A program made the translations under genes and the position numbers. A stretch of DNA of 64,000 nt from Ancylothrix sp. D3o (GTDB lineage: Bacteria > Cyanobacteriota > Cyanobacteriia > Cyanobacteriales > Oscillatoriaceae): assembly GCF_025370775.1 (NCBI RefSeq), contig NZ_JAMXEX010000001.1:930001-994000 (forward strand). The letters run 5' to 3'. Positions 38,717 to 47,956 of this stretch are shown in pieces; position 1 is the stretch's first letter, and every line of letters starts with the position of its first letter. The notes beneath the pieces are model-generated. The model was not told where the DNA came from. It made no database searches and worked only from the letters and a program-made list of their open reading frames with translations.

Positions 38717-38737
38717 TGCTTCTAGGTTGTTTGTCAG

Positions 38738-39751
38738 ATGCCTAATTCTTCTGTCTCACCTTTTTCTTCGGGTTTCAAGTCTCTCTTCCCCACTATGGAT
38801 ACAAATGTTATTTACGAGCAAGAACCGCCCCTTATTTTAATTGTGGAGGATGACCGCACAACGCGGATGTTGTTGCGGCGCGCAATGGAAAAAGAAGGTT
38901 ATCGGGTGATTGAAGCGGCGGATGGGGAGGAAGGAATTGCGGATTTTGTGCGCCAAAAACCTGATATTGTTTTGCTTGATGCAATGATGCCGGTGATGGA
39001 TGGGTTTACTTGCTGCCAGCATTTTCAACAAATGAGTGGGGGCAATACGACGCCGGTGTTGATGATTACGAGTTTGGATGATCCTGATTCGGTGGATCGG
39101 GCGTTTGAGGTGGGGGCTACTGATTATATTACGAAGCCGATTCACTGGCCGGTTTTACGGCAGCGCGTGCGGCGTTTAATTGAGCAAAATCATCTTTATC
39201 AAAAGTTGGAATTTGCTAATCAACAATTGCAGCGTTTAGCTTTGATTGATGGTTTAACGCAGGTAGCAAATCGACGCCGGTTTGATGAATATTTAGAGCG
39301 GGAGTGGTTCAGACAAGCGAGGGAGCGTTCTTGTTTGTCGTTAATTTTGTGCGATGTGGATTTTTTTAAAGCTTATAACGATACTTATGGGCATCAAGCT
39401 GGGGATGAATGTTTGCGTTTAGTTGCTCGTGCAATTGCTCAAGAAGTCAAGCGCTCGGCGGATTTGGTAGCCCGTTATGGGGGGGAAGAATTTGCGGTGA
39501 TTTTGCCAAATACAGATGCGGTGGGTGCAGTTTATGTGGCGGAAAATATTCGGATTCAAATTGAAGCTTTAGCGATTCCTCATGCGACTTCTACGGTGAG
39601 GGATCGAGTGACGCTGAGTTTAGGTGTGACGAGTCTTATTCCTGAATCAGAAAATGAGCCAGCGATGATACTTTCTTTGGCTGATAAAGCCCTTTACCAA
39701 GCCAAAGCATCTGGCCGTAATCAGTTGATTTTGATTGGCAATGAGGAGTAA
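38738..39751 (+). CDS. Response regulator with GGDEF domain (diguanylate cyclase)
   Basis: This 337-residue PleD-type regulator has a receiver domain (about 30-150; IVEDDRTTR, LLDAMMPVMDG) and a diguanylate cyclase domain (about 170-335; DGLTQVANRRRF, CDVDFFKAYND). The active-site loop reads RYGGEEF, a functional GGDEF variant. An inhibitory-site RxxD (RSAD) precedes it by five residues, which predicts product feedback by c-di-GMP. The gene starts 21 bases after the hybrid kinase stop, on the same strand, so the two are almost certainly an operon and the kinase or its HPt is the likely phosphodonor. An alternative ATG lies at residue 20. Confidence 0.93.
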   Translation: MPNSSVSPFSSGFKSLFPTMDTNVIYEQEPPLILIVEDDRTTRMLLRRAMEKEGYRVIEAADGEEGIADFVRQKPDIVLLDAMMPVMDGFTCCQHFQQMSGGNTTPVLMITSLDDPDSVDRAFEVGATDYITKPIHWPVLRQRVRRLIEQNHLYQKLEFANQQLQRLALIDGLTQVANRRRFDEYLEREWFRQARERSCLSLILCDVDFFKAYNDTYGHQAGDECLRLVARAIAQEVKRSADLVARYGGEEFAVILPNTDAVGAVYVAENIRIQIEALAIPHATSTVRDRVTLSLGVTSLIPESENEPAMILSLADKALYQAKASGRNQLILIGNEE

Positions 39752-39895
39752 TGAAGTGTTTTTATAAGTTAGAGATAGGGCTTTTTACTGCGATGAGGTA
39801 AAGTTTGGCAGTTCTAAAGAATAGGTTTTTATTATAAACCGGATTTTTCCTGTGTCCAGTCCTATGAAAACGGCTGACCATTAAATTTTGACAAA

Positions 39896-42800
39896 TCAGC
39901 AAAGCAATTTTAGCTGGCTAGATAGGGGGTTGGGTGGAAACTCTCGCCTTGTTGCTTCTAAATTAAAAAAATTTTTGAGTTCCAAAGGGTGGGGTTTGGA
40001 AATTGCATATCCTTGGGCGTAATCGACTCCTAATTCTTTGAGGCTTTGGAGAGTAGCTTCATTTTCTACAAATTCTGCTATGGTTTCAATGCCCATAACG
40101 TGCCCGATACGGTTAATGGCTTCTACCATTGCAAAATCAATGGCATTTTCGGCAATATTTTTGACAAAACTGCCATCTATTTTTAAATAATCTACGGGTA
40201 AATTTCTCAAATAGGCAAAGGATGACATTCCGCTGCCAAAATCATCCAATGCAAACCGGCATCCCATTTCTCGCAAGGATTCGATGAGCTTTGCGGTTTT
40301 GCTTAAATTGGCTACTGCCAAAGTTTCTGTAATTTCAAAACAAATCATATTAGGGGGAATTTGGAATAGGGAAAATTCTTCACTCAAAAAGTCTATGAAT
40401 TTTTCATCATTCAGGCTATCTGCTGAGAGGTTAACAGCAAATAAAATGCCGCAGCTTTGGGGGAATTTTTGGGCACTTTTCTGTTGAAGTTTTAGGTATT
40501 GATGGGGTTTAAAGAGAGAAAGTTGACTGAACAAACTACGGATAACCCAGCGGTCGATAGCGTGCATGAGGTGATAGCGTTCAGCGGCGGGGATAAAGGC
40601 CATTGGTGAGATAATTTGGCCGGTTTCGGGGTCTTGTAGACGCAGTAAAATTTCACAATGTAAATCGCTGACTGGGGTTGTTTTGTTATCAATTTGAAGT
40701 GCTGGTTGAGTAATGGGGACGATGGGCTGGGAAAAAAGACAAAATAAGTTTTCTTCTAAGGCGCGGGTAATTCTGACAAGCCATTGAGTTTCACCGCGTT
40801 GTTTGGCTAATTCTCGATCATTTGCCTCATAAATATGAACTCGGTTGCGGCCTTGATCTTTGGCTGCATAACAGGCGGCATCGGCTTCGTTTAAGGTTTG
40901 CTGGGCGTTTTGGCTGGTGGCGTTAATGCTTACTAAGCCAATACTGACTCCCAGGCTAAAGCTTTTATCTTGCCAAACAAAGCGAAACGAGTGAATACTT
41001 TGTAAAAGTTTTTCGGCAATTTCTAAGCCTTGCTCATGGCAACATTGGTAAAGGATGACGGCAAATTCATCGCCGCCGAGACGGGCTAAGAGATCGGTTT
41101 TGCGAATTTTTGTTTTAAATTGTTGTGTGACTTGTCGGAGTAGTTCGTCACCGGCAATATGTCCGCAGGTATCGTTAACAATTTTAAATCGGTCTAAGTC
41201 TAAAAAAAGTAATATATGATTTAAGTTATTTCTTTGGGCATTAAAGATAGCTTGTTCGAGTTGATATTCAAATTCGCGGCGGTTGACAAGGCCGGTGAGG
41301 GCGTCGTGACTGGCTTGCCAAGATAGTTGACGAGCTTGGGTGCGGATTTGGGTGACGTCACGAAATACTAACACGGCACCGACTAAGGTACCGCAAGAGG
41401 AGTGGATGGGTGCGGCGGAGTGGTCGATGGCGAATTGGTGGCCGTTGCGGGCAATTAAGAGGTTGTGGTTGACTAAATCGATGATTTGGTCGTTGCAAAG
41501 GGCGCTTGAGAGGATGTTTTCAACGGGGATGCCGTCTTGATCGTTAACGATGTGAAAGACGCGGTTAAGGGGTAAGCCTTTGGCTTCTTTTGTTGTCCAG
41601 CCGGTGAGTTTTTCGGCAACGGGGTTGAGGGAAGAAATACGTCCGGTGGCGTCGGTGGTGATGACTCCATCGCCGATGGATTGGAGGGTGACTTGGGCTA
41701 GTTCTTTTTCGGCAAAAAGCGCTTGTTCCATGCGTTTGCGTTCGGTGATATCACGTTGGACGGAGATCCAGTGGGTGAGTTTGCCGGCCCTGTTGGTGAC
41801 GGGGACGCTGTTGAGTTCTACCCAATATTCTGTGCCGTCTTTGCGGTAGTTGATGATTTCGACGCGGACGGGTTTTTGGGCTAAAAAGGCTTGTTGGATT
41901 TTGGCTATTTGGTTGGGGTCGCTGTTTGGGCCCCGCAAAATGCTGGGGCTTTTGCCGGCGATTTCTGTGAGGCTGTAGCCGGTGAGTTTGGTAAAGGCTT
42001 GGTTGACAAACAATATGGTGGGATCGGTTTGTTGTGTGCCGTCAGGGTGCATTATGACGATGGCATCGTTGGCATTGAGGACGACAGACTCCAGCAGGCG
42101 GAGGCGTTCTTCGGTTTGTTTACGGGTGGCGATTTCGCTTTCGAGTTGGGTGACAACTTCGTTGAGTTCGCTGAGGGCTTTTTGCAGTTCGCCGGTGCGC
42201 TGTTCGATGGCAATTTGTAAGCCATCGATGATGCCGGACATTTCCATTGGATCGAGGACTCGCAGCAGGCTTGTTTGGGTGATGATGCCTTGGAGTTGTC
42301 CTTGTTTATTGGCGACGGCGAGCCGGCGGACGAATCGCTGCTGCATTTCTTGATGGGCTTGCCAGAGCGAGTCTTCGGGGCTCAGGCAAAATAGGGGGGT
42401 ACTCATTACGGTTTCAGCGCTTATCTTGCCGAGATCGAGTTCAAGCGATTGAAATTGCACGATATCGCGTTCTGTAACCATTCCTATGGGGGTGCTGTTG
42501 GCGGAGGTGCCGGTGGAGATGATGATACAGCTAACGTTGTGCTCTGTCATCTGTTTTGCCAGGTTGAGCACGGAGGTTTCTAGGGGTGCTTGGATGACTT
42601 CGCTGTTCATTACTTCCTCAACGGATCGCATTTTGAGGAGGTTTGCCGGTTGCAAAATGGCTTGACGGATGGTTTCGGGGGTGATGACTCCCAGAAGGGT
42701 GCCTTGGCTGTTGGTGATCGGCAGGTGGCGAATGCGGTGTTGTCGCAGCATTAGCAATACGGTGAAGACGTCTTGTACTTCTTTGTCGCAGACAACAAGC

Positions 42801-43159
42801 ACGGGGGATGTCATTACTTCTGCTATCGTGCAGTGGTTTAAACCAACTTTGCCGGAGGCGATTAAATGGACGAGATCGCGTTCGGTGAAGATGCCTAGGA
42901 GGTTGGGGCTGCTATTTTCTGGGCTTTGTTTTTCTATGATCAAAACGCAGCTTGCTCTGGCTTCTCCCAGGAGGGCAGATGTGTTGTCTTTTGAAATTTC
43001 TTTGAGGGGGTTGATTTTGCTGAGCGGGCAACTGTTGCGAAGCTGGCCCATCATTGCAATGACTTCGATGAGAGGGGTTTCTGGGCTGACGGTGAGGGGG
43101 TGTGGATCAATAACATCTTCTAAATGTGGCAGATGTATGGGGGGTTTTTTTAGCTGCAT
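39896..43159 (-). CDS. CBS-PAS-PAS-GGDEF-EAL protein (c-di-GMP turnover)
   Basis: From the ATG at 43159 this is 1,088 residues: two CBS pairs (about 1-320; LLGIFTERDLVHLI, EVMTSPVLVV, IGMVTERDIVQF), a coiled coil, two PAS domains, GGDEF (about 635-800; RLGGDEFAVI with RxxD RKTD) and EAL (about 815-1075). The EAL motif reads EILLR, keeping the metal-binding Glu; FEITE, LDDFGSG, LKIDG and AEFVE are intact, so both activities look possible. CBS pairs usually bind adenosyl ligands. The first PAS resembles LOV but has no Cys (GKSPSILRGPNSD). I reject an upstream in-frame start at 43393: it reads through 7-base tandem repeats at 43170-43197. It converges with the regulator gene. Confidence 0.9.
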   Translation of the reverse strand: MQLKKPPIHLPHLEDVIDPHPLTVSPETPLIEVIAMMGQLRNSCPLSKINPLKEISKDNTSALLGEARASCVLIIEKQSPENSSPNLLGIFTERDLVHLIASGKVGLNHCTIAEVMTSPVLVVCDKEVQDVFTVLLMLRQHRIRHLPITNSQGTLLGVITPETIRQAILQPANLLKMRSVEEVMNSEVIQAPLETSVLNLAKQMTEHNVSCIIISTGTSANSTPIGMVTERDIVQFQSLELDLGKISAETVMSTPLFCLSPEDSLWQAHQEMQQRFVRRLAVANKQGQLQGIITQTSLLRVLDPMEMSGIIDGLQIAIEQRTGELQKALSELNEVVTQLESEIATRKQTEERLRLLESVVLNANDAIVIMHPDGTQQTDPTILFVNQAFTKLTGYSLTEIAGKSPSILRGPNSDPNQIAKIQQAFLAQKPVRVEIINYRKDGTEYWVELNSVPVTNRAGKLTHWISVQRDITERKRMEQALFAEKELAQVTLQSIGDGVITTDATGRISSLNPVAEKLTGWTTKEAKGLPLNRVFHIVNDQDGIPVENILSSALCNDQIIDLVNHNLLIARNGHQFAIDHSAAPIHSSCGTLVGAVLVFRDVTQIRTQARQLSWQASHDALTGLVNRREFEYQLEQAIFNAQRNNLNHILLFLDLDRFKIVNDTCGHIAGDELLRQVTQQFKTKIRKTDLLARLGGDEFAVILYQCCHEQGLEIAEKLLQSIHSFRFVWQDKSFSLGVSIGLVSINATSQNAQQTLNEADAACYAAKDQGRNRVHIYEANDRELAKQRGETQWLVRITRALEENLFCLFSQPIVPITQPALQIDNKTTPVSDLHCEILLRLQDPETGQIISPMAFIPAAERYHLMHAIDRWVIRSLFSQLSLFKPHQYLKLQQKSAQKFPQSCGILFAVNLSADSLNDEKFIDFLSEEFSLFQIPPNMICFEITETLAVANLSKTAKLIESLREMGCRFALDDFGSGMSSFAYLRNLPVDYLKIDGSFVKNIAENAIDFAMVEAINRIGHVMGIETIAEFVENEATLQSLKELGVDYAQGYAISKPHPLELKNFFNLEATRREFPPNPLSSQLKLLC

Positions 43160-43565
43160 GGTTTTAATATTTTTGATTTTTGATTTTTGATTTTTGATTT
43201 CTAGGGGTTTTGTTTGCTCAGATAAGTTTGTCAAATGATAGACAAAGCTTTTGGTTTTGTTACCAAGGTATTTAAAATTTCTTATCAATGGGAGGCTTTC
43301 TGTTGGGGAATGGCTCCTCATGGCTATTGCTATGTTCTTGGAAGATAACTTGAAATTCTGGATAAAGGCGAATATTTTTCCCAAATTTAACAAAACATAA
43401 AATTATTCTGTTTAATTATCTCACATTTGAGGGCTGTAGGGGTTTGGGATTGGCGGGTTGGGGTATTGCAGGTCTTGCTTTGGCTGGGCTTTTTCGATTC
43501 TTGGCTGAAACGGGCTGGCACTGCATCTATACTAAGAGGGATTGTTAAATTTTTATCTACTGAAG
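43160..43565. other. Divergent region between c-di-GMP gene and glutathione peroxidase gene
   Basis: These 406 bases hold the promoters of both genes and the tandem repeat at 43170-43197. An open frame continues upstream to 43393 but is judged non-coding because it is made of simple repeat and common intergenic sequence. Confidence 0.55.
43170..43197. repeat. Four tandem copies of TTTTTGA
   Basis: The 7-base unit TTTTTGA repeats four times exactly (43170-43197), then continues as TTTCT. It lies just before the chosen start of the c-di-GMP gene on the minus strand. Similar tracts are common between cyanobacterial genes. Confidence 0.75.
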
Positions 43566-44051
43566 ATGAGCCAACAAGTATCTGATATTTCTGTAAAGAC
43601 GATCCAAGGTGAGGAAAGACTGCTAGGAAGTTATGCCGGCCAAGTTTTACTGATTGTAAATGTGGCTTCTTATTGTGGTTACACGCGCCAGTATGCCGGT
43701 TTGGAGGAGTTGTATCAAAAGTATAAGGCTCAAGGTTTACGGGTTTTGGCCTTTCCTTGTAATGATTTTGGGGCTCAGGAACCGGGAACTAATGAGCAAA
43801 TTGTACAGTTCTGCGAGACTAATTACGGTGTTTCGTTTGAGTTGTTTGATAAGGTTAATGCGCTGGGTTCTCAGCAGCATCCGCTTTATGCTCGTTTGAC
43901 TAATTCTGCGGGTTTGGGGGGCGATGTTGGTTGGAATTTTGAGAAGTTTTTGGTGGGGAAAAATGGGGAGGTTGTGGCTCGTTTTAAAAGCGGTGTTGCT
44001 CCGAATTCCCCTGAGTTAATTTCCGCTATTGAGCAGGAGTTGAGTAAGTAG
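43566..44051 (+). CDS. gpx: Glutathione peroxidase family protein
   Basis: This 161-residue peroxidase (from the ATG at 43566) reduces hydroperoxides. The peroxidatic Cys is in NVASYCGYT, the Gln in FGAQEPG, and Trp-Asn in GWNFEKF, so the catalytic tetrad is present. The usual NQFG is NDFG. It is a Cys-type enzyme, not a selenoprotein, and bacterial ones of this kind usually take electrons from thioredoxin. I prefer ATG 43566 to the TTG at 43542 because it gives the standard N-terminus. It is transcribed away from the c-di-GMP gene. Confidence 0.88.
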   Translation: MSQQVSDISVKTIQGEERLLGSYAGQVLLIVNVASYCGYTRQYAGLEELYQKYKAQGLRVLAFPCNDFGAQEPGTNEQIVQFCETNYGVSFELFDKVNALGSQQHPLYARLTNSAGLGGDVGWNFEKFLVGKNGEVVARFKSGVAPNSPELISAIEQELSK

Positions 44052-44418
44052 GTAATTGCTGGTAGTAGTTGCCGGTTTTAGTCGCGGGTTTTAGTCGCCG
44101 ATTAAAACCGGCAGATGGTGGGCGAAAACCCCCCCCGGAAAGGGTTAGGAAGTTAACGAAATTTTGCCCAAAAAAAATCGGCACTCCAACAACTTCTACC
44201 GGGGTTTTATTTTTGGAGATGCGGGGGAAAACCGGCCCCATTAACTAGGTTTAAAACCAGAGAGGGCGTTTCAATTCATAAGCCTGATCTATCCCGCCGG
44301 TAAAAACGGAATAAGCCATTTATAAAAAGCCGAAATAAAGGATAAAGCGACGGTTATAAACCCGCAACTACAAAATAAAAAACTCCTGCGGGGTTTGGTT
44401 TTTGTAGAGACCGGCCCC
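44052..44418. other. Intergenic stretch with palindromic element
   Basis: These 367 bases contain an inverted repeat (44071-44112) and several C- or G-run hairpin candidates, but no gene. It separates the convergent gpx and ruvC genes. Confidence 0.5.
44071..44112. repeat. GCCGGTTTTA / TAAAACCGGC inverted repeat
   Basis: The arms GCCGGTTTTA (44071-44080) and TAAAACCGGC (44103-44112) are perfect complements. They share the core AAAACCGG with the larger element at 58279-58404. The interior repeats GGGTTTTAGTCGC. Confidence 0.6.
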
Positions 44419-44886
44419 CTACCTCTGAAACCAAGCCGTCAAAGCCAAAGCCAAAGCATCCGCCGCATCATCGGGTTTCGGAATGACTTCCAAACCCAAC
44501 TCCTGCGCCACCGCTTCTTGAACCTCGTATTTTTCCGCATTCCCATAACCCGTCAACGCCAGCTTAACCTGCCCAGGCGTAAACTCCCTAATCGGCACCT
44601 CAAACTGCGCCAAAACTAACATAATCACCCCCCGCGCCTGCGCCACCAAAATTGTATTCGCCATCCGATAAAAAAAGAACTTTTCTATCACTACTAAATC
44701 CGGCTTAATCTCCCCTACAACCGTATGCAAATCTTCATAAATCGTCCGCAAACGCATTCCTATTTCTTCCCCTTTTGGAGTTTGAATTACCCCAAAATCC
44801 CCCACTGAAATAGAGGCCGGTTCTTCACAATAAATCGCCCCAAATCCTAATTTAGCAAAACCTGGATCAATCCCTAAAATACGCAT
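44419..44886 (-). CDS. ruvC: Crossover junction endodeoxyribonuclease RuvC
   Basis: This 155-residue Holliday-junction resolvase starts at the ATG at 44886 with [16 protein letters not shown], holding the first catalytic Asp. The second acidic site lies in [11 protein letters not shown], and the last two in [12 protein letters not shown]. It acts with RuvAB in recombination; neither is adjacent. An upstream in-frame start at 44937 would add a hydrophobic stretch that I reject because it is the repeat sequence of the intergenic region. Length is normal. ChlI lies upstream on the same strand with a large hairpin repeat between. Confidence 0.92.
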   Translation of the reverse strand: MRILGIDPGFAKLGFGAIYCEEPASISVGDFGVIQTPKGEEIGMRLRTIYEDLHTVVGEIKPDLVVIEKFFFYRMANTILVAQARGVIMLVLAQFEVPIREFTPGQVKLALTGYGNAEKYEVQEAVAQELGLEVIPKPDDAADALALALTAWFQR

Positions 44887-44898
44887 AATTAAAAAAAA

Positions 44899-44973
44899 AA
44901 CCACAGATGGACACAAATAAACGCAGATAAAAAGCAAAACCTATCCGCGTTTATCTGCGTTTATCTGCGGTTA
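44899..44973. repeat. Dispersed CGCAGATAAACG repeat, copy B (hairpin form)
   Basis: The left arm (44899-44929) carries the family sequence in one orientation (CCACAGATGGACACAAATAA) and the right arm (44942-44973) carries it in the other (TATCCGCGTTTATCTGCG). The two would form a long imperfect hairpin between the ruvC start and the chlI stop. Confidence 0.7.
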
Positions 44974-44986
44974 AATAATTCTTTGA

Positions 44987-46102
44987 TCACCGCTTACCGG
45001 CCACCGCTGGCATTTTTTGTTCGGGTTCAGGTAAACCAAAAACTCGACAGAAAACCTTTTCAACCTTTGAACCTGAATCAATCGACTCAAGCGGATCTTT
45101 CCGCAAACGGTGACGCAAACAAAGCGTAACCACCCGCCGAATATCATCCACCGTTACATTAGTCCGTCCTTCAAATGCTGCAATTGCTTTTGCCGCACGA
45201 TTTGTTACCAAATCTCCGCGCAAACCATCCACATCTAACTCTGCACAAACTTGGGAAATTTGCACCCGTAAATCATAATCAATTTGAACAGATTTAAGCA
45301 AATTTTGGGCATCAATCAAGCTTTTTTGCACCGCATCTTGCTCAACTTGACACTTTTCTAAATATCCCTGGGGGTCAGAATCAAAAGCCGACCGTTCCTC
45401 AACAATTTTTACCCGCAAAGTTGGGTCTTTGACTGTCCGTATTTCTGCGTGCATTCCGAAGCGATCCAACAACTGCGGACGCAATTCGCCTTCTTCTGGG
45501 TTGCCAGATCCAACTAACACAAACCGGGCGGGATGTCGAATTGAAATCCCTTCGCGTTCAACCGTATTCCAACCGGATGCTGCTGAGTCTAAAAGCACGT
45601 CTACCAAGTGATCATCAAGCAAGTTGACTTCATCCACATAAAGGATGCCACGATTTGCTTTTGCCAGCAAACCCGGTTCAAAAGCTTTCACACCTTCAGA
45701 CAATGCTTTTTCAATATCAATTGTGCCGCAAACACGATCCTCAGTTGCACCCAAAGGTAAATCAATCATTTGCACTTTCCGCTTGACAACCGGCACATTT
45801 TCGCCTTTTGTAATACGCTGGCGCAATTCATCACTCATCAAGTCAGGATCGGTGGGATGACAGTTAAATGGATCATCTGCTACCACATCAATTTCTGGCA
45901 ACAAATCAGCCAGGGCACGAATTGTGGTAGACTTGCCGGTGCCGCGATCTCCCATGATCATTACACCGCCAATTTTGGGGTCAATTACATTTAGCATTAG
46001 CGCTAATTTCATTTCCTCTTGCCCCACAATGGCGGTAAAAGGATACACAGCGCGACGGGCTGTTACATTTAAAGCAGGGTTGGCCGGTGCAGTCAAAGTC
46101 AC
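44987..46102 (-). CDS. chlI: Magnesium chelatase ATPase subunit I
   Basis: This 371-residue AAA+ protein powers insertion of Mg into protoporphyrin IX, the first step of chlorophyll synthesis, as a hexamer with ChlD and ChlH. The family features are [14 protein letters not shown], Walker [10 protein letters not shown], Walker [15 protein letters not shown], sensor-1 [16 protein letters not shown] and the arginine-finger region [13 protein letters not shown]. The length is typical of cyanobacterial ChlI. chlD and chlH are not adjacent. It is the clearest sign that this is an oxygenic phototroph. Confidence 0.95.
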   Translation of the reverse strand: MTLTAPANPALNVTARRAVYPFTAIVGQEEMKLALMLNVIDPKIGGVMIMGDRGTGKSTTIRALADLLPEIDVVADDPFNCHPTDPDLMSDELRQRITKGENVPVVKRKVQMIDLPLGATEDRVCGTIDIEKALSEGVKAFEPGLLAKANRGILYVDEVNLLDDHLVDVLLDSAASGWNTVEREGISIRHPARFVLVGSGNPEEGELRPQLLDRFGMHAEIRTVKDPTLRVKIVEERSAFDSDPQGYLEKCQVEQDAVQKSLIDAQNLLKSVQIDYDLRVQISQVCAELDVDGLRGDLVTNRAAKAIAAFEGRTNVTVDDIRRVVTLCLRHRLRKDPLESIDSGSKVEKVFCRVFGLPEPEQKMPAVAGKR

Positions 46103-46270
46103 GAGAAATTCCTACTAAAAAATTATTATTGTTGTGTGTATCTCATTCTATAACTCTTGGGTCATACTTAACTCAACTAACTTTAAACTTTCCACCGGCC
46201 TTTTTTGGTAGCTCCGCCAGCATCCTGCTAAAATTCGTTGAATGGTAACAAACATATTCAGCCAAAAATT

Positions 46271-47095
46271 ATGAGCAATTCCCCTATCCCCGTAATTGTC
46301 AACGGCGCCGGCGGTAAAATGGGCCGGGAAGTCGTTAAAGCAGTGGCCGGTGCGTCTGATATGACACTCATCGCCGCTATTGATCGCAATCCCGATCTGA
46401 TCGGAAAAGATATCGGGGAAGTAGCCGGTATTGGTGAAATGGAAATTCCGATTACAAACGAAATGGAATCAATGTGTGCTTTTGCAGCACAACAAAAAGA
46501 ACTGCCGGTGATGGTAGATTTCACTCATCCAGACGGAGTTTATCACAATATTCGCTCTGCCATTGCTTATGGAATTAGGCCGGTTGTAGGCACCACCGGC
46601 ATGAGTGCTAAACAACTAAAAGACATAGAAGAATTTGCCGAAAAAGCAAGCACCGGCTGCTTAATAATCCCCAATTTTTCTATAGGAATGGTATTATTAC
46701 AACAAGCAGCAATCCAAGCCTCCAAATACTTCGATCACGTTGAAATCATCGAACTACACCACAACCAAAAAGCCGACGCCCCCAGCGGAACCGCCATACA
46801 AACGGCCCAATTATTAGCAGAAATGGGAAAAACATTCAACCCCCCCGAAGTCAAAGAAACCGAAAAAATAGCCGGTGCTAGAGGCAGCCTCGCCGAAGAA
46901 AACATCCGCATCCACAGCATCCGTTTACCCGGCTTAATAGCCCACCAAGAAGTAATATTTGGAGCAGCCGGCCAAATATACACACTCCGCCACGACACAA
47001 GTGATCGCTCCTGTTATATGCCCGGAGTCCTCCTTTCAATTCGCAAAGTTCTACAACTAAAATCAATGGTTTATGGACTAGAAAAAATCCTCTAA
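46271..47095 (+). CDS. dapB: 4-hydroxy-tetrahydrodipicolinate reductase
   Basis: This 274-residue enzyme reduces 4-hydroxy-tetrahydrodipicolinate with NAD(P)H in lysine and diaminopimelate synthesis. The cofactor motif is [10 protein letters not shown] near the start, the strand VVGTTGMS follows, and the substrate site is [15 protein letters not shown] with the catalytic His pair and Lys. I choose the ATG at 46271 (MSNSPIP); an upstream TTG at 46238 is weaker. Length is typical. The gene is transcribed away from chlI. A dispersed repeat and a membrane-protein gene follow. Confidence 0.93.
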   Translation: MSNSPIPVIVNGAGGKMGREVVKAVAGASDMTLIAAIDRNPDLIGKDIGEVAGIGEMEIPITNEMESMCAFAAQQKELPVMVDFTHPDGVYHNIRSAIAYGIRPVVGTTGMSAKQLKDIEEFAEKASTGCLIIPNFSIGMVLLQQAAIQASKYFDHVEIIELHHNQKADAPSGTAIQTAQLLAEMGKTFNPPEVKETEKIAGARGSLAEENIRIHSIRLPGLIAHQEVIFGAAGQIYTLRHDTSDRSCYMPGVLLSIRKVLQLKSMVYGLEKIL

Positions 47096-47176
47096 CCCCC
47101 ACCACCCTCAATGGTTCATAACCCCTTCCCCAAAGGTATGAACCATCTGCATAGCGCTATCGCGCCGCTCCGCGTA

Positions 47177-47208
47177 CATCTGCGTTTATCTGCGTTTATC
47201 TGCGGTTA
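47177..47208. repeat. Dispersed CGCAGATAAACG repeat, copy C
   Basis: It reads CATCTGCGTTTATCTGCG and continues to CGGTTA, with three periods of TCTGCGTTTA. It lies between dapB and the gene at 47220, ending 11 bases before that start. Confidence 0.7.
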
Positions 47209-47219
47209 AAAAATCCCTT

Positions 47220-47909
47220 ATGCTAATTCCCCTAACCCGAAAAATCTTTGAAAATTTAATACCCCCAGTAGCCACCGGCGCCCAATACGCCTACTATTGG
47301 GGAAACGCCCAAAGCTTCCTAAAACGCCTATTAATCTCCGTTATTGCCGTTGTAGTCATCTGGTTAATGAGTCCAATTTTCGGACAAGGCGGCGCAAATT
47401 TGCAGCTAATTATCGGAATTTTCGGCGCTTTATATTGGCTGTGGGGGCCGGTTGCCTTAGCCAGTTATAGAAATTGGCAATGCCGAAAATATCAATATTG
47501 TGGATTTTGGCAAGGCAAAGTTGTAGATGTTTATCTCACCGAAGATTTAATAGGACAAGAAGAAACCGTCAACAACGAAGGCGAACTTGTCATTGTCGAA
47601 AACCGAGAAAGACGAATTAACCTAGAAGTTGGCGACAAAACCGGCTTTACTAACTTATTGCGAGTTCCCCTCAAAAAAGAACATAAAAAAATCAAACGCG
47701 GACAAGTAGCCCTGATGTTGGTAATGTCAAATCAACCCAATTTAAGCCGCATTGAAAAAGTTTCTGATATCTACATTCCCAGCCAAGATGTTTGGGTGAG
47801 TGACTATCCCTATTTACGACGAGACGAATTTGTAGACATCAGCAAAGAGTTAAAACAATCCAAAAAACAACCCAAAGAAACCCCCAGACGAAGAAATCGG
47901 GAAGACTGA
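47220..47909 (+). CDS. Conserved cyanobacterial membrane protein
   Basis: This 229-residue protein has two membrane helices (about 34-52 and 62-82) near the N-terminus and then a large soluble domain with repeated charged turns (RERRINLEVGDKTGF, KKIKRGQVALML, IYIPSQDVWVSDYPYLRRD). The C-terminus is very basic and charged. Similar proteins are sometimes annotated as phosphate ABC transporter permease, but it has only two helices and no permease signature, so I do not accept that. Function unknown. A symmetrical terminator follows. Confidence 0.65.
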   Translation: MLIPLTRKIFENLIPPVATGAQYAYYWGNAQSFLKRLLISVIAVVVIWLMSPIFGQGGANLQLIIGIFGALYWLWGPVALASYRNWQCRKYQYCGFWQGKVVDVYLTEDLIGQEETVNNEGELVIVENRERRINLEVGDKTGFTNLLRVPLKKEHKKIKRGQVALMLVMSNQPNLSRIEKVSDIYIPSQDVWVSDYPYLRRDEFVDISKELKQSKKQPKETPRRRNRED

Positions 47910-47912
47910 ATT

Positions 47913-47943
47913 AGAAACCCGATTTTTAAAAAGATCGGGTTTC
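47913..47943. terminator. Symmetrical terminator
   Basis: A 10-base perfect stem (GAAACCCGAT 47913-47922 with ATCGGGTTTC 47934-47943) separates two convergent genes. The stem and A/T-rich loop could stop transcription in both directions. Confidence 0.6.
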
Positions 47944-47956
47944 AGCAAACCAATTA

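Noticed and set aside
42669-43190. A 173-codon open frame antisense to the c-di-GMP gene
   Set aside because: It overlaps a fully supported CBS domain on the other strand and has no family features.
43160-43393. An N-terminal extension of the c-di-GMP protein
   Set aside because: The 78 extra codons read through a 7-base tandem repeat and common intergenic sequence, and the ATG at 43159 begins the conserved CBS part.
47220-47909. Phosphate ABC transporter permease
   Set aside because: Two helices only, no permease loop signature and a large soluble region; that annotation seems to be inherited and not supported by the sequence.
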